DNA of 64,000 bases. Source: Heterohyrax brucei. Taxonomy: Eukaryota; Chordata; Mammalia; Hyracoidea; Procaviidae. The notes under the pieces are model-generated. The model was not told where the DNA came from. It worked only from the letters and a program-made list of their open reading frames with translations, and made no database searches. Location: the NCBI GenBank assembly GCA_028571685.1, contig CM053158.1:57442001-57506000 (forward strand), given 5' to 3'. The translations under genes were made by a program, and so were the position numbers. Below, piece after piece: positions 54,545 to 64,000 of this stretch; the first letter of the stretch is position 1; each line of letters opens with the position of its first letter.

Positions 54545-57016
54545 GGAGTCCTGGTGATACAACAGTTAAGCTCTCAGCTGCTAAGTAGAAGGTCAGTGTG
54601 ATTCGAACCCATCTAATGGTTTTACAGGAGAGTCTTGGCAATCTGATTCCATAAAGATTGTTGTTGCTGTTGTTAGGTGCCATGGAATTGATTCCGACTC
54701 ACAGTGACTCTATGTACAACAGAATGAAGCACGTCTGGGTTCTGTATCATTCTCACAATTGTTGTTATGCTTGAGCCCATTGTTGCAGCTATTGTGTCAG
54801 TCTGACCCACTGAGGGCCTCCACTTTGGCCAATCCTCTACCAGCCGTGGTGTTCTCATCTAGTTACTGATCCCCTTGGGCCACATATATGAAATATGTGA
54901 GATGTAGTCTCACCATCCTTGCTTCTAAGGATCATTCTGATTGTATTTTTTTGTTTGCTTTTTTTGTCAGTCCGTGGTATATTCAACGTTTTTCTACAAT
55001 ACCACAATTCAAGGGCATCACTTCTTCTTTGATCTTCCTTATTCATCACCCAGCTTTCACATGTATAGGCCAGCGAAGCCAAATAAGAGGTGACTGAAAA
55101 CACTATGGCTTGGATCAGGCACACCTTAGTCTTCAAGGTGACATTTTTGCTTTTCAACACTTTAAAGAGGTCTTTTGCACCGGATTTTCCCAATGTAATA
55201 CATCTTGTGACTTCTTGCCTGCTGCTTACATGTGTTTTGATTGTGGATCCAAGCAAAATGAAATCCCTGACAAGCTCAATCTTTTCTCCATTTATCATGA
55301 TGTTGCTTACTGGTCCAGTGATGGGGATTTTTATTTTCTTTGTGTTGATGTGTTTCCATATTGAAGGCTGTGGTCTTTGATCTTCATCAATAAATGCTAT
55401 AAGTCCTCTTTGCTTTCAGCAAGCATGTTGTATCATCTGCATAATGCAGGTTGTCAGTGAGTTTTCCTCCAAATCTGGTTAAGCTTCTTGGATTATTTGC
55501 TCAGCATACAGATTGACTATGTATGGTGAAAGGATACAATCCCAATGCACAGCTTCTCTGACTTTATACCATGTGGTATCCCTTCATTCTGTTTGAGTGA
55601 CTATTTCTTGATCTATGCATAGGTATCTTATGAACACAATTAAGTGTTCTACAATTCCCATTCTTCACAGTGTTATCTATAATTTGTTATGATATACAGT
55701 CATATATCTTAGCATAGTCAATAAAACATAGGTGGACAGCTTTCTAACATTCTGTGTTTCAGCTAAGGTTCATTTGATATAAGCAATGATATCCCTGGTT
55801 CCACATTCTCTTCTGAATCTGGCTTGAGTTTCTGGCAGTTTCCAGTCAACCTACTGTCACAGCCACTTTTGAATGATCTTCAGCAAAATTCACTTACATA
55901 TGATATTAATGGCAGTATTTTGTCAATTCCTGAAGCCTTGTGGACTTTTTTCAGTATTATTGGTTCCTGCTCACATGGTACCTCCTGCAATGGTTGAATA
56001 TCCAATGATTCTTTTTGGTACAGTGACTCTGTATTCCTTCCATCTTCTTTTGATGCTTCCTGTATTGTTTAATATTTTCCCACAGAACCCATCAATATTG
56101 TAACTTAAGGCTTACATTTTTTCTTCAGTTTTTTAGCTTGAGAAATGTAAAAAGTGTTCTTCTCTTTTGGTTTCCTATGTCTAGTTCTTTACATGTCATT
56201 ATAATAATTTGTTTTGTCTTCTCAAGCTGCCCTTTGAAATCTTCTGTTTATCGCTTTTGCTTCGTTATTTCTTCCATTTGCTTCAGCTACTCAACATTAA
56301 ACAGCATGTTTTGAAATCAATTTTGGTCTTTCTTCTTGTCTTTTTAATGGCCTCTTGCTTTTTTCACGTATGATATCCTTGCTGTTATTCTACAATACAT
56401 TTTGTCTTCAGTCATTAGTGTTCAAAGTGTCAAATCTATTATTGAGATGTACTCTAAATTCAGGTGGGGTACACTCAAAGTTGCGCTTTGGCTCTCATCA
56501 ACTTGTTCTAATTTTTTTTCAGCTTCAGCTTAAACTTGCACATGAGCAATTAATGGTCTATTCTGCAGTTGGCCCCCGCCTTGTTGTGGTTGATGATATT
56601 GGGATTTCCCGTTGTCTCTTTCCACGGATGTAGTCATTTTGGTGAAGTCCACATGTATAGCTAGTATAGATGTTGTTGAAAAAAGTTATTTGGGTGGCAA
56701 AGTTGTTTGTCTTACAAAATTACATCATGCAATTTCATTCACCAATGCTGTATTTTCCAGCTACTAATCCTTCTTCTTTGTTTCTAATTTTCAAATTCCA
56801 ATCTCCATTAATTATCAATGCATCCTAATTGCATGTTCAATCAATTTCAGAATGCATAAGCTGGTAAAAATCATCAATTTTGCCATCTTTTGACCCCATT
56901 AAGATTACAGCTTAGAAAACCATATGGGTAGTTCTACTCTGTCACACGGGGTTACTCTGTCACAAGGGGTCACCATGCATTGAAACTGACTTGACAGTAC
57001 CTAATACCAACAACAG
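54545..57016 (+). mobile_element. AfroSINE, long form, split by an RTE
   Basis: The 5' half (54545-54659) has 'ggagtcctggtgatacaacagttaag' and 'gctgctaagtagaaggtc'. It stops at 'ctgattccataaagatt'. The 3' half (56896-57016) resumes at 'ccattaagattacagcttagaaaacc' and ends 'gaaactgacttgacagtacctaataccaacaaca'. The overlap ccataaagatt/ccattaagatt is an 11-bp target duplication (one base changed). The RTE between the halves runs in the opposite direction. Confidence 0.8.
54660..56895 (-). mobile_element. RTE LINE, 5' truncated, inside an AfroSINE
   Basis: In reverse it runs from the RTE 3' end ('gttgttgctgttgttaggtgccatggaattgattccgactc') to the endonuclease region (about 56800-56890, 'ttaattatcaatgcatcctaattgcatg', matching 42240-42275 of the large RTE). 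It is about 2.24 kb long. The minus frame at 55298-54855 (147 codons) begins MINGEKIELVRDFILLGSTI and covers the C-terminal part of the protein (SGAKDLFKVLKSKNVTLKTKV). 11-bp target duplications flank it. Inactive. Confidence 0.85.
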
Positions 57017-57018
57017 AA

Positions 57019-57153
57019 GCTGAAAGAGACAAAGAAAGACTTCCTCCTGAACCATGCCCTGAATGTCCCTGAACTGTAAGATAACAAGTTTCTGTTCTGT
57101 GAAACCACTCACCTGTGGTTTTGCTATTATAGCAGCATATGGTAACTAAGACA
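57019..57153 (+). mobile_element. MaLR-type LTR 3' end (LTR 8)
   Basis: 'ctgaactgtaagataacaagtttctgttctgtgaaaccactcacctgtggttttgctattatagcagcatatggtaactaagaca' has the MLT1/MST LTR 3' end: GAACTGTAAGATAA, a 'gtggttttgctattatagcagc' block and a final ACTAAGACA. Only the last 130 bp or so is present. Confidence 0.6.
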
Positions 57154-57933
57154 GTGCCAAATTACAGGGTCCCTGGTATTAACGCAAATCACATGGAGTA
57201 GATGTAATTCAGATTCTCTTTCAGGAAAGGATGCCTTCCATGGTTAGCTGATAACCTCCAGCTGTTGCCTCCTTCAGTCTATCTTAGCTTTTGAGCCAAG
57301 TTCATGTTCTTCCAAGAGTAACCCCAGCCACTGACTGAGCAAGACAGTGGTACAAGGGCTTAGACTTTCCTGCACAATTCAGGACTCCTTTAAAGGGCAA
57401 CCTTTGCTGTGGAGTGCTCTGTTGGGCTGACAGATCTGTGTATGGTCTAAAGGCCTTCCTAACTCATTCTACTTCCCTTCTTTTCCTTTCATAAATGTTG
57501 CTTTCCAATAAACCTCTGTTCTCCTAACTCAGTCTCAGTATCTAGTCTACTTCTCAGAGAACCCAAGAGACGCTGGAGATCAGTAAAAATGTCAATTCCA
57601 ATTCAGTTCTCTTACTTCCTCTATGTACTGCTTCTGCAGTCCTACAAAGATCAAAGACTTTATTTCAGCATTGCAGTTATGTTTTACTTCAACCTGTAAA
57701 GTAATATGCCCAGTGGATTCATCAGTAGGTTTAGGAAATCATTGGTCAATAGTGCTTCTATAACTCTTGTTCAGTCTCAAAGTATTTTTCCTGAGTAAAC
57801 TTCATAGCATTGGGACGCAAGTATTATATTACAGACACCACTAATCTTTCACAAGGTATTTCAGGCAAACAATTCAATGATTCCATAAAGGATTGCCAAT
57901 CTGCACCTGTATAAGGAAAGACCATGCAAGGAG
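57154..57933. other. Unassigned, possible old repeat at 57.3-57.6 kb
   Basis: The run 'cttttcctttcataaatgttgctttccaataaacctctg' followed by 'ctcagtctcagtatctagtctacttctcagagaacccaag' resembles the 3' end of an old mammalian LTR-like repeat, but I cannot name it with confidence. The rest shows nothing. Confidence 0.35.
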
Positions 57934-58129
57934 AGGAACCCTGCTGGCATATTGGTCAAGTGCTCAGCTGTTTACTGAAAGATTGGTGGTTTGAACCTGC
58001 CAACCATTCTGTGAAAGAAAAGACCTGGCAATCTGCTCCTGTAAAGACTGAAGACCAGAAAACTATAGGAGGCAGTTCTAACCAGTCCTGTGTCGCTGTG
58101 AGTCAGTCGGGACACCACAGAACAACATG
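57934..58129 (+). mobile_element. AfroSINE, long form, complete
   Basis: The head 'aggaaccctgctggcatattggtcaagtgctcagctg' is followed by 'aaagattggtggtttgaacctgccaacc' (B-box region), then 'aagacctggcaatctgctcctgtaaagactgaagacc'. The end, 'cctgtgtcgctgtgagtcagtcgggac', carries the tail. It contains the segment between head and tail that defines the long subfamily. Confidence 0.85.
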
Positions 58130-58542
58130 AGGCAAGACATAGTTTTTAAACAGCTTTTTAATTCCAGTGGGACATATTTAGAGTTTGGACTCCATTTGTG
58201 TCTTTGCAGTTTGTAGAAATGGCTCAAAGTGAGAGAAGAGTTAGTAAACTCTGCTGGGGTAGCGAGAAGAAGGGAGCAGAGCATAGCAGAGGGAAGTGGG
58301 GGTCATTACATGGCACAAGACACTTGGATTGCTATGAAGTTTGAGTGAAGAAATAAGGACAGTAGTAGAATCTGTCCTTAAATTACCTGTATCATTGAAA
58401 GCAGTGACATGTGGCCAAAATGCACAGGAGGGTATTATCATGATCCATTTCATGTGATATTCCAGACATTTGCCATCCTAAACACTCTTACCCTTCACCC
58501 ATTCCTCCCACCCCCACCCAACGGTAGTATCCTAGCATAACT
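58130..58542. other. No gene or repeat recognised
   Basis: About 400 bp between two AfroSINEs. A C-rich run (cctcccacccccacccaacgg, about 58505-58523) is the only oddity. Opposed frames at 58078-58453 look like chance. Confidence 0.35.
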
Positions 58543-58705
58543 GAGGAACTCTGGTGGCTTAAGAGTTAAGAGCTTGTCTATTAACCAAAAAGTCAGCAGT
58601 TCAAATTCCACAACTGCTTCTTGGAAACTCTATGGAGCAGTTCTACTCTGTCCTACTGGGTCAGTATGAGTCAGAATCAATTCAGTGACAATGATCTGGT
58701 TTGCT
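58543..58705 (+). mobile_element. AfroSINE, short form, complete
   Basis: 'gaggaactctggtggcttaagagttaagagcttg', 'taaccaaaaagtcagcagttcaaattcc', 'ggagcagttctactctgtcctactgggtcagtatgagtcagaatcaattcagtgacaatgatctggttt' give the full short form. The same subfamily as the copy at 3.8 kb. Confidence 0.85.
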
Positions 58706-59582
58706 TTAGTTTTAGCATACTGCAGATATACAATGAATACACAGGGTGACAGCTGAATGACCACATAGAGCTACTGCTCAAAGCTCGTTGGGCTAGCATC
58801 TAATATGGCTTTATTAAGACCTCACAGATTTTCAAAAAACAGGTCAAAGGTGTTGTTTGCTATGAACTTTGCCTGTGCTAATGCCCACTGTGGCTTATGA
58901 GATCCGTATACCTTTAACACGTTTCCTTCTCTGTGTTAGGCCAGCAACAGCAGGCCTGCCATTCCTCTGTTGTGGAACAGAGGGAGTATACTTAGGGGGT
59001 GTGGGTGTGAATGTATGTGAGTGTGTGTGAGTGTGTAGGTGTGGCAGCTGGGAGTGATAGTGAGTTGGTATTAGTAACAGAAAATGAAAAATTCAGTAAG
59101 TGAGTTTTCATTTACTTTAGGGAATGAGTGTATCAGATGGTTGTAGCCTCTGAGTGCCTTGGAATCAGTCTCGTGTTTTCTTCTCTGTTACATGTCCTAG
59201 CGGTAATTCCAGGTGCTGTGGTAGAGAAGTGACTGGAAGGGGTCAGTGGGTCATCTTTCTGTCATTACTCACTTGCAGACGACTGGTTCCTTGAGCTTTC
59301 TCAGTCCTGTACTCAGGTGATCTATAGTATCTCAAGGCAGCAAGGTGTGGGAAGCCTCTGCTCCTCCTTGTACATCTTTCTTCTGTAAACGTCAGCCTCA
59401 GAGAACCATTCCAGGGAGCTAAAGTATATATTTTGCTGTTCCTTTAAAACAAAAGCATACGTTATACATGCAGTTTTAAAAGAAGATTGCAATACATATA
59501 ACTTTTTTTTAAAAAAAACTTCGGATAAGCCACTTAATGTGTTAATGTATGCAACGAAGATTGTGTATAAATAGAATTCCTG
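58706..59582. other. No gene recognised; TG-rich run
   Basis: A GT-rich imperfect run lies at about 58995-59045 (ggtgtgggtgtgaatgtatgtgagtgtgtgtgagtgtg). The remainder is not assignable. A T/A tract lies at 59493-59518. Confidence 0.4.
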
Positions 59583-59740
59583 TTCTTAGCTGCCATGGAA
59601 TCCATTCCTACTCATTGTGAACCCATGTGTGCAGAGCAGAACATCTTAGGGTTTTCAGAAGCAGATTGCTAGGCTTGTCTTCTGAGTTACCTCTGTGTAG
59701 GTTTGATCCACCAAACTTTTGGCTATTAGTTGAGTGTGTA
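59583..59740 (-). mobile_element. AfroSINE, long form, part of head missing
   Basis: In reverse it reads 'ttcttagctgccatggaatccattcctactcattgtgaacccatg', 'cagagcagaacatcttagggttttcagaagcagattgctaggcttgtcttctgag', 'gtttgatccaccaaacttttggctattagttgagtg'. The last 20 bp or so of the head is absent on the right. Confidence 0.8.
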
Positions 59741-60235
59741 ATCATAAACAGAGACTCATAGTCTACCTAGTCTGTTAGTGTATACAACAGAGTTCATGTA
59801 TACAAGGAATTAGTGTATACTTTCATATTTGCCCCCCCTCCTCAAAGGATTGTTTTGCAACTCCTCAGTGCAAGCAGAATTGCATTGCTGTTTATTTATC
59901 ACCTTAAGCATGAGCACTTGCCAAAATGCAGTCTAAAGTAGTTCTTTGTGATGCTCAAGATGACATAGTTTTGGTTCAGTTTGGTTCAGTTTGGTGCAGT
60001 TTGGTCTTAGGAAGTGCTGCCCACTGTACCTCATTCCTACAGATTCACAGCCCACATTAAAGAATCTGAGAAGCTGGATTTCACTTTGTTTAACCCAGAT
60101 TTTTCTAAATTTATTTGATGATGGAAACTTTTTTTGGTATGTTTGTAATGTTTATTAATATTCCCAATACAGAATACATCTTATAGCCAGTCATGTGCTG
60201 AGGGTATACAATACGGTGTCTAACAGTCTGCACAC
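59741..60235. other. Mostly unassigned; short tandem repeat
   Basis: The only structure I see is the 10-bp repeat at 59968-60007 (see separate entry). Confidence 0.35.
59968..60007. repeat. Tandem 10-bp repeat (agtttggttc)
   Basis: About 3.7 head-to-tail copies of a 10-mer, read as ggttcagttt: 'ttggttcagtttggttcagtttggtgcagtttggtc'. Almost perfect; one unit has g for t. Confidence 0.85.
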
Positions 60236-60445
60236 ACAATGTTTCGGTTTGAATTTCAGTTATTCCACTTACTGGCTGTGTGACCTTGGGCAAGTTCATT
60301 ATCTTCTCTGTCCCTCAGGTTCCCATTTGAAAAATGGGAATAATTATACTGTGTAAGGTTGCTGTGAGTACAAATAAGTTCACATGTTTAAAGCACCTGA
60401 AAGAATTCCTGGAACATAGCAAGCATTCTATAATGGTTCCTGTTA
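60236..60445 (+). mobile_element. MIR SINE, well preserved
   Basis: The clearest MIR in the window. The B-box region reads 'tttgaatttcagttattcc', followed by 'cttactggctgtgtgaccttgggcaagttcattatc', 'cctcaggttcccatttgaaaaatgggaataatta', 'ggttgctgtgagtacaaataag', 'aaagcacctgaaag..cctggaacatagcaagcattc'. The order and spacing are as in MIR. Confidence 0.85.
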
Positions 60446-60534
60446 GTGTGGCTTTCTGTGTTTTTCTTTAGAAAACAATATTGGCTAATAGTAACAATAA
60501 ATAAGAAATAAATATAACTCTATGGTTGCTAAAT

Positions 60535-60660
60535 TTTCTCACATATACATAGCTAATTTTCAAACCAGTCTTCAATGGGAGACATTATTATTATTACCTT
60601 ATTATTATTATGCCCATTTTACAGATTAGAAAGGAAGGCTTGGAATTTGGGGCATACTTT
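60535..60660 (-). mobile_element. MIR-like fragment
   Basis: 'gctaattttcaaaccagtcttcaatgggagacattattattattacc' followed by 'cccattttacagattagaaaggaaggcttgg' matches reverse MIR (cattattatccccattttacagatgagg). The ATT triplets may have expanded. Confidence 0.5.
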
Positions 60661-61865
60661 GTGAGTGAGCAGTAAAAGAGAAAGCCAAGAATCAAGCATG
60701 AATATTTTGACATCAGATCTTATCCTTTTTCCATGGAACACATTGGGTTTTCCTGTGATTCTAAATTAAAATGTGAAAACTGCTTATTTAATAACTGAGG
60801 TGTGCCTTTCCCAAAATATATTGTCCCAATCCTAATGTTTAAATACAAAAATTAGACCTTAAAGACACACAGTCACAATAGATAAATAAAAAGACATTAG
60901 AGTGGATGAGATATAAGTAAAGCGGATGAAATCAGGATATTCCAGGGTGTGAAGTCTGTGGGCGAGTATCAGAGAAGAACAAAGATCCTTTACAGGAGAT
61001 ATAAACAGAATCAACAGATTATAAACTAATACTCTGTTCTCTCCTGTTTTGTAGACATAATTTCTTACATTAATTTTTCTGTTTGAATTTGGGTTTTTCT
61101 GTGCTGATATTTGTGTGTGTGGTTTCTTCCCCCCTGTCTGGAGGACTAGTAAAAATAAGGGTGGAAGTTAGAGAGGGAAGATGAAAAGAAGACATTTTGA
61201 AGAAAGTTTTTCAATAATAAGTGTTCAAAAGGTAAGAATTTTCTTCTTTGGCATTCAATCAACCAGAGTCTCCTTCTCTGAACATCCTATTAAACGGAAC
61301 TGTTCATACAATCATTGTACTGAAAGACAGGTATTATGTGAGAACTGAAAAATACATTCAAGTGGGGGCCAAAAAAATGTTTAGGAGGATAGAAAGACAG
61401 AACTCAATCAATACCTGTGATTTTATTAACTGTTCAGAGGAAATTGTGGTGAGTATTAAGATAAACATTTTGTGGGGTAGAGAAAAGCCATTACTTCCAT
61501 CTCTCTGAGAGCAGCCAAAAAGACAAAGAGAATTGAAAAGTGAGTTTCAGGAAAAGTTATCACGTTACTGAGGTGCATGCCAAGGACACTCTCCTAGTTA
61601 CAATTATTAATATTATTATTTAACCTGACTCTCAGCTCTTTGCATTCCCAAGGATTTTTAAATACTTTCATTTTCTCCTGGGCACCAGAGAAGTAGATTG
61701 GTGTGAGAAAGTAGGTTGGTACATGTGGCTTGGAAAGATCTCTGAGATACTTCTGAAGACCTTTCAGGAACAAACAAGACTCCATTTCCAAGCAATTGGA
61801 ACGGAGACAAGGTTGGATTCATTCTTTTTCTGGGGGTCTCTCCCAGATCCTCCCTGCCAACCAGA
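60661..61865. other. No gene or repeat recognised
   Basis: About 1.2 kb of plain sequence with an 86-codon plus frame at 61248-61508 that I do not recognise. No coding signature beyond length, so I do not call it a gene. Confidence 0.4.
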
Positions 61866-62018
61866 AAAAACAAAAGTCACTGCCTTCAAGCTGATTACAA
61901 CTCGTAAGAACCACATAGGATAGAGTAGAACTGCCCCATAGGGTTTCCAAAGAGGGAATAGTGTATTCGAACTGCACTGACCTCTGCTGAGCAACCAGAG
62001 CTAGTGGTAGCTCTTGAA
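61866..62018 (-). mobile_element. AfroSINE, short form
   Basis: In reverse it reads 'gtcactgccttcaagctgattacaactcgtaagaaccacataggatagagtagaactgccccatagggtttcc', 'ttcgaactgcactgacctctgctgagcaaccagagctagtggtagctcttgaac'. The outer head ('gccaccagggctcc') is degraded. Confidence 0.8.
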
Positions 62019-62795
62019 CTCTGTCCCTTCCAAGAGAAAGGGCAGAAAGGGTAAAAGAGCAAACCATCTGGTGCTTTCCTTCTCCCCGCAGAGTGTTGAC
62101 ACATTTCCTCCCCTTCTCAGGCATGTCCTAATTCAGACAGTGTTTGGATATTTCTGTGTTGTTGCTGTTGTTTCATCTCAGATCTGAGTTTGCTGATTTG
62201 CATCTTTTCTGAAGACCAGTAACTATTTATAAGCCTCAAACAGCTATTAAGTGTATATGTGTGAAGACAAGTGAAATTGTTGTTGAATGCACGAAGTAAA
62301 TTGATTTGCACCTACAATTCACATTTATTCTCCTAGTGTACTTGACACTAATGTTGTGACCAAACTGTCATGATTAAGATTAATTGTATAAACCTTTCTT
62401 GCTGACTCTGTGAGAAGCTGCGTTGATTGTTTTACTTGATTTTCTTAGCTTGGGACCTAAGAGCATGATGGGAAATACTTTTTGGTTTTGCTTGACGCCA
62501 TCATCGACCAAATGCTCCCAACCAGTCTTTCCTAAGAAGCATTTGGGGACAGGTTTTTGCTAGCTATTGTGTTCTAGCATATTTGATTACTAAAGAGGAA
62601 GTAGAAAATTATTCAGTTCTTCGAATTTTGCAAACACTTGAATTTTGACAGAATTCTCTAAAATAAAATAAGAACTGTGTTTTTCAAGTGAGTATGATGT
62701 GTTCTAGAGATAAGAAATGTCACATTAGTTTTTCTCAGTCAATCAATACTGGCCTAGACTCTACACATCACGAGCTGAAGAAGGTGAAGCTCTCA
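62019..62795. other. No gene or repeat recognised
   Basis: About 780 bp of unassigned AT-rich sequence. Confidence 0.35.
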
Positions 62796-62850
62796 GAGGC
62801 ATGATTTTCTCCTTAATAAAATAGGGATAATTATAGTATCTACTTGTCTG
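62796..62850 (+). mobile_element. MIR core fragment
   Basis: 'tgattttctccttaataaaatagggataattatagtatctacttg' matches the MIR core end (tttcctcatctgtaaaatggggataatagtacctac). Confidence 0.5.
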
Positions 62851-62865
62851 TTCTCAGTGGCCAAT

Positions 62866-63010
62866 TGGCATTAGCATCTCCCAGTACATGCTACAAATTC
62901 TGATCTCAAGGCCTAACTCAAGTCATACAGAATCAGAATCACTAGACTGAAACCTGAATATCTTTAGTCCGGATTTAAGAAGCCCCTCTACACTCCCGCA
63001 GAAATCTGAA
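62866..63010 (-). mobile_element. MER5-like hAT-Charlie relic
   Basis: 'ggcattagcatctcccagtacatgctacaaattctgatctcaaggcctaactcaag' and 'acagaatcagaatcactagactgaaacc' follow the MER5A/B pattern (cagcatcacctggga..cttgttagaaatgcaaattctc..ggcccc..tactgaatcagaa) in one orientation. Both termini are decayed. It is non-coding and ancient. Confidence 0.55.
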
Positions 63011-63920
63011 GAAATCCTTCTGGGTTTACACAGCCCCAACAATTCTAACTGGAAAGCCTCTAGTTATCAGTACACAGTGGTCAGTGCTACAGCATTTGTT
63101 GCCCAAGCTCGTGTGTACATTCAAAGAGGACAACTCAGGCTTGATGGGAGTTCCTTGTTGAAGTTACAAAAACTCTAGACATCAATGCAGCATTACGGCT
63201 GTGTCCAAGCCATATGACTCCAGGATCAACCTACTTCTCTGAGCATCAACTCCAAAACAAAAACCCATGTTTCCAGGTTGGCTAGTAACTACTGTTTTTA
63301 TCCACAGAACACCAACTCAGCCTTAGTGAACTCTTGAAACAAGGAAACCTACATTAGCAAACAAATTCGTATAACCTTTATGTGCCGGACCAAAAGAAAA
63401 ATATCTTTTTGTTTTGTTTTGTTTAAGTCCCATATGTAAGCCCAAACAAAGCACAATTTAATATTTCCAGAACTTTTCCTGACTCATCAGTGTTTGAATT
63501 CACTTTCCTAGTTTGTGGTTAATGCATTAGTCTGAGTCCTGGAAATAGAAGACAAAGATGTGGACAAACCATCTGCATTCTGCATGATTCCATGATTGCT
63601 AAGATCCAGGAGCATTAACTACCCATTGGCCAGAAGGACAAGGGGAAGGAGCATTTACAGACTCCTGAACTCAGAGATGCTGCATGAAAAGGACCACTTA
63701 ACATCTACTTGGCTAAGGAATGCTGCTCTGAGAAGCCTGGGGGAACATACACCCTGACTTTCTCTCATTCCTCTTACCTCACACTAGAAGTAACAAAAGA
63801 CAAGGGAGTCTTTTGTTGATGTGACCCATGCCAGTTAGCTTAGAAAAGAGAGCAGGGCAGAGGAAGAGAGGAATGGATATGGAGATATCCACCGGTATTT
63901 AGAACCCACACTTTCTATGC
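63011..63920. other. No gene or repeat recognised
   Basis: About 900 bp without a recognised family. A small T-rich motif (ttttgttttgttttg) is at 63408-63422. Confidence 0.35.
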
Positions 63921-63929
63921 GATCTTTAT

Positions 63930-64000
63930 TCATAGTATTAGCAGACATTTCCAGTCATGCTCCAAGCATCATTCCAGGCATTTTTCATGTATCATGTAAC
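63930..64000 (-). mobile_element. MIR-like fragment at window edge
   Basis: 'cagtcatgctccaagcatcattccaggcatttttcatgtatcatgtaac' resembles the reverse MIR start (gctaagcactgttccaggcactttacatgtatt..). It runs off the window, so the call is partial. Confidence 0.4.

Noticed and set aside
61248-61508. 86-codon frame as a gene
   Set aside because: No similarity recognised and no supporting features; length alone is compatible with chance.

Overview
The window looks like mammalian intergenic DNA from an afrotherian, most probably an elephant (a manatee or other paenungulate is possible). The evidence is the repeat set: many tRNA-derived AfroSINE copies, BovB-like RTE LINEs whose 3' tail matches the AfroSINE tail, and L1 subfamilies with several different long 3' UTRs. 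I find no intact host protein-coding gene, no RNA gene, no CpG island and no CRISPR array. The only host-gene trace is a short broken kinesin fragment resembling KIF16B at 49.26-49.46 kb. Family names come from remembered consensus sequences, not from a database search.

Layout. 0-1.5 kb: MIR pieces and an old L2 3' end. 3.4-3.9 kb: an internally deleted mariner next to an AfroSINE. 4.0-10.3 kb: old minus-strand L1 material, with a 2.5-kb plus-strand L1 5' half inside it, bounded by perfect 18-bp repeats. 10.3-15.2 kb: mostly unrecognised DNA with one MaLR-type LTR, one probable LTR relic, and MIR. 15.7-25.4 kb: two minus-strand L1s end to end (C, then the nearly complete D); D carries a solo LTR and a young L1 3'-UTR insertion. 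26.6-33.4 kb: a third minus-strand L1 (E), interrupted by three LTRs and a mariner and abutted by a fourth LTR. 34-38.1 kb: ancient MIR, L2 and hAT pieces plus a chimeric tRNA-Gly/RTE SINE. 38.3-49.2 kb: plus-strand L1 (A), containing L1 B, a near full-length RTE, another LTR and a second RTE. 49.2-54.5 kb: the kinesin fragment, one LTR and mostly unrecognised DNA. 54.5-57.2 kb: an AfroSINE split by an RTE with an 11-bp target duplication, then an LTR end. 57.9-64 kb: four AfroSINEs, MIR and a MER5-like hAT relic in otherwise plain sequence.

No genes act together here. The window reads as a record of insertions: MIR, L2 and hAT are oldest, then old L1s with MaLR-type LTRs and mariner, then RTE, AfroSINE and younger L1s. 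Most open reading frames longer than 60 codons are chance frames or shadows of LINE and LTR sequence. I see no convincing new functional system. The most unusual items are the 3'-truncated L1 with perfect target repeats, the SINE that carries both ends of its partner LINE, and the kinesin remnant.
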